From the NCBI RefSeq assembly GCF_041260155.1, contig NC_091942.1, positions 382,001-446,000 on the forward strand: a DNA stretch of 64,000 bases. Direction: 5' to 3'. The notes below the pieces were generated by a model. The model worked only from the letters and a program-made list of their open reading frames with translations, was not told the origin of the DNA and did no database searches. Below, piece by piece: positions 61,179 through 64,000 of the stretch. The DNA comes from Ptychodera flava (Eukaryota > Hemichordata > Enteropneusta > Ptychoderidae). Every line of letters begins with the position of its first letter. Position 1 is the stretch's first letter. The translations under genes and the position numbers were made by a program.

Positions 61179-61356
61179 TTTCACTGAGGGGTGTCCTTCA
61201 TAGAAAGGTTTCACTGAGGGGTGTCCTTCATAGATAGGTTTCACTGAGGGGTGTCCTTCATAGATAGGTTTCACTGACGCGTGTCCTTAATAGCAGTAAA
61301 TAGGTTTCACTGAGGGGTGTCTATAATAGAAACATTTACTGAAGGGTGTATTTAAT
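61179..61356. repeat. 30-bp tandem repeat, about six units
   Basis: 'tttcactgaggggtgtcctt' plus 'catagatagg' repeats at 61179, 61209, 61239 and 61269, then more loosely near 61303 and 61334. Because 30 is a multiple of three, the minus strand reads a decapeptide repeat (KPIYEGHPSV). It lies upstream of the first visible GAS7-like exon, presumably in an intron. Confidence 0.9.
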
Positions 61357-61511
61357 ACCGGTAGGTAGGGCTCACTATACCTTACAAAAATATAAAATCT
61401 GCTGACCAACATTTCAGGCAATGCAATAAATACTTCGGCTTAAAATGAAGTTCAGTTTCTGTATCCAAAATTCTTGTTTTTCTTCAATCCCAATTAGCTG
61501 TGACTTTAACA

Positions 61512-62396
61512 GTCCGGGCTATGTCCAAAGAGAGGATATTACGATTGACCAATCAGCGAACCTGCCGCCGCCAACATCATGAATAATTAACCATGCAATC
61601 CTTGGCTCGCAGATTGTAATGAGTTCGGAACTTTCGGCCAGATTTTACTCTTTATTTTTAGCACTAGGTAGTTTTTAGATGTAGATGTTATGCACAATGT
61701 TCAGTACGGTCGAGATGGCGACTGACACTGGTGGTTAATACATCGAATATTACTTCTTTGGATGATTTTCCTGGCCAGGTACCGCTCCTAGAAATCAGGA
61801 TTTGACCCTTGTAAATTTACAGGAAGTTATTTGTCGCCAAATATCACCTATTTTGGGTCAAATTTAATTTAACCTTTCCATCTGTAGCATGGAGAATGTT
61901 TTAAGCTTTGCAACGATGGGTCAACTGTTCTTGTCAATGATCGGAGCACGATGGAGCACGATTTCTTCGATCACCATGCATTTCCCGGTACGATTGACCC
62001 TTCGCTCAGAAAAACGCGCGCAGAATCAAATCGCCGAGAAGTTAACCAGAAGCTGGTAAAGAGTACGAAAAACGTCCAATAACTCTTTGTCGAACATGGT
62101 CTAGGGTAAAGAAACTCAGAAAACTATTCCTGAAGAAAGCCTTACAGTTTTTAACACGGTAGAACGTCGCAAATTGACTCGACACCTCCAGGTAGCCAAC
62201 AATCTCACTCGATCGGTCACGGTGGATCTGTCAGGTCAGATCGCGATCTCAGCATAACATTTCAAAGTGAACCCACTTAACCTTTAACCGTCATTACATA
62301 TACAGTATGTGATTGGTTCTTGCCTTAACCTCGTTACATATACGATACGCCATTGGCTTTTCCCAACTATCCTCTATATGGACATAACCCGGACTG
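61512..62396. mobile_element. Inverted-repeat DNA element, 885 bp, flanked by TTTAA
   Basis: Left end 'cagtccgggctatgtcca' plus 'aagagaggata' is inverted at the right end ('tatcctctatatggacat', 'aacccggactg'), about 30 bp with few mismatches. The pentamer TTTAA directly flanks both ends (61507-61511 and 62397-62401). Near the right end a 'cgttacatatac...gattgg' block is doubled. No ORF of note. The superfamily is unclear. Confidence 0.75.
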
Positions 62397-62401
62397 TTTA
62401 A

Positions 62402-62991
62402 GTGTATATTCAATTTTGTTTGCTTCTGTCTGATAACAACAGTTTCTTCTTTGACTTCCAAAATCATGTGAAAGGCTTGGTGTTGAACTCTTCAATATAT
62501 TCTACATCACATAAAGTCCAATGTCATTGTTGAGAGCTTTCAGTTTGAACTTCATTCATTTATCAATAACAAAATTGCAAACTGTACACATCATACCATC
62601 TTCACAGGGCAATATTCAACATCAATCTATTGTCTTGCAGGGCAATCTTTACAGCCTCGATACAGGTTTTGCGGTCTGAGGTTGTGCAGCAGAAGGGCCA
62701 AAGCATGCAATGGCCTGTATGCCATACAACCAAGACTTTATCGAGGTGTGAGAAAAACTATGTGGTGTAAATTATTGTTAATCAAATTCCACCGCAGCAA
62801 GAAGTGATCATAAGCAAAAATTTTGACTGAAAGCAATATTGTGCCTTGAAGTTTGTGATGATTTTGCATGACAGGTGACGGCTTTGTTTATCTATCCCAT
62901 GATTGCACTCTATCTGATTTATATTCAGTTCACTTTCAAATTTCAAAACCACAGAGGTCATCGATAGCATACTTAGTTATCACTGGAAATT
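62402..62991. other. Presumed intron sequence, one unrecognised open stretch
   Basis: Nothing firm. On the minus strand 62640-62760 keeps an open reading of about 50 codons (with LVVWHTGHCMLWPFCC and CIEAVKIALQDN) that is richer than its surroundings, but I cannot assign it and its splice borders are weak. Confidence 0.25.
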
Positions 62992-64000
62992 ACCAGATAT
63001 GAACTGTAAATGCTCACGTGTTTTTATTATATATTGAAGTTATGTGTAAATTTGAACCTTTGCCACATGTTTGCACTTCATTTAAAGTATTATGATCAAC
63101 ATAATGAACAATATTCACCGCAGATTAACTTAATAGGTCATTAAGTATTCAAATACGCAATTAGCTGAAATAGAAATAGTTAATTTCTTTGACTGCTGTC
63201 ATTGTATCACCACTTTATATAGCAAGTGTAATTGCCTTTGGTCAAATCCTTCAAACTCTATATTCAAAACTTTGAAAGCTCATTAGTATGCAAACTATAC
63301 ATTAGCTGACACGAAAACTTAAGTGCGAAATGACTATCAATATTGGTATAACCTGGTATAATCATCAATGTACATAGCATGTTATGCCAACTTTGATCAA
63401 ATAAATCCAAAAATATATCCCTGATTAGGAAAGTTCATTAAATACACAAATTAGGAATTGGCTGAAGCAAAAATGCTTTATGTCTTTCAATAATGTTAGC
63501 CTACATAATAGTATCTTTAATGTACATAGCAAGTTTCATCAATTTTGGTCATGTAAATTCAAATATATATCCCTAATTTCAAAAATTCATTAAATATACA
63601 AATTAGGAGCTGGATGAAGTAAAAATGCTTAATGACTTTCAGTAACGTCTTATCATAGTATCTTTATGTACACAGCAAGTTTCGTCAAATCTTGGTCTAG
63701 TCAATACAGATAAATATCCCTGATTATGAAAGTTCATTAAATATGCAAATAAGGAATTAACTAATGTTCAAATGCTTAATGACTTTCATAATGTTCTATC
63801 ATAGTATCTTTAATGTACATAGCCAGTTTCGTCAACTGTGGTCTCGTCAATTCAGATAAATACCCCTAATTAGGAAAGTTCATAAAATATGCAAATTAGG
63901 AATTGGCTGAAGTGAAAATGCTTAATGACATTTAATAATGTTCTATCATAGTATCTTTAATGTACATAGCAAGTTTCATCAATTTTGGTCATGTAAATTC
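62992..64000 (+). mobile_element. Inverted copy of the 155-bp-unit element, running off the window
   Basis: Starts 'cagatatgaactgtaaatgc' and follows the reverse complement of 56627-60157 unit by unit ('ggaattggctgaag', 'aaatgcttaatgacttt', 'catagtatctttaatgtac'). It lacks the 1.9-kb Pearl-like insertion found in the other copy. The window ends inside it. Confidence 0.8.

Noticed and set aside
62640..62760. Possible minus-strand exon upstream of the visible GAS7-like exons
   Set aside because: The translation does not resemble an F-BAR or WW region, it ends in a stop, and the borders lack good splice sites.

Overview
This is nuclear DNA from an animal, most likely a marine invertebrate. Three protein-coding loci can be supported. 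Two have GT-AG introns, and the families are metazoan (WSCD-type sulfotransferase, GT14 core-2 branching enzyme, GAS7 F-BAR protein). The DNA is AT-rich, introns are long, and much of the window is interspersed and tandem repeat. An invertebrate deuterostome (hemichordate, echinoderm or lancelet) is my best guess, but the sequence alone does not prove it and a lophotrochozoan is possible. There are no bacterial-type operons, CRISPR arrays or recognisable rRNA or tRNA genes.

Layout. 1-6.9 kb holds no gene I can support, only a 226-bp tandem repeat element (about 2.1-3.2 kb) and a Pearl/Helentron-like element (4.1-5.5 kb). 6.9-11.5 kb, plus strand, is a complete four-exon gene for a short type II membrane sulfotransferase. 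11.5-15.9 kb is its 3' flank, a 28-bp minisatellite and another Pearl-like element. 16.0-17.5 kb, minus strand, is an intact single-exon GCNT-type glycosyltransferase. The two genes converge, and both should act on glycans in the Golgi.

17.9-34 kb is a transposon-rich stretch. It holds a palindromic TA-flanked MITE, two large hairpins, four DNA-transposon-like elements with inverted ends and 3-bp TAA/TTA target duplications (PIF/Harbinger-like), a zinc-finger ORF remnant and a 188-bp satellite. 35.5-41.5 kb is a nested, head-to-tail cluster of Pearl-like elements.

45.4-60.6 kb, minus strand, carries the last four coding exons of a GAS7-like gene; its 5' part lies beyond the window. Its introns hold a degenerate minisatellite, a 3.9-kb TAA-flanked element with a repeated internal motif, and a three-level nested insertion whose order can be read from intact or empty sites elsewhere in the window. 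61.5-62.4 kb is one more inverted-repeat element, and 63.0 kb to the end is an inverted copy of one nested element.

All exon joins, repeat boundaries and target duplications were read by eye. Transposon superfamily names are inferences from end structure, since no transposase was found.
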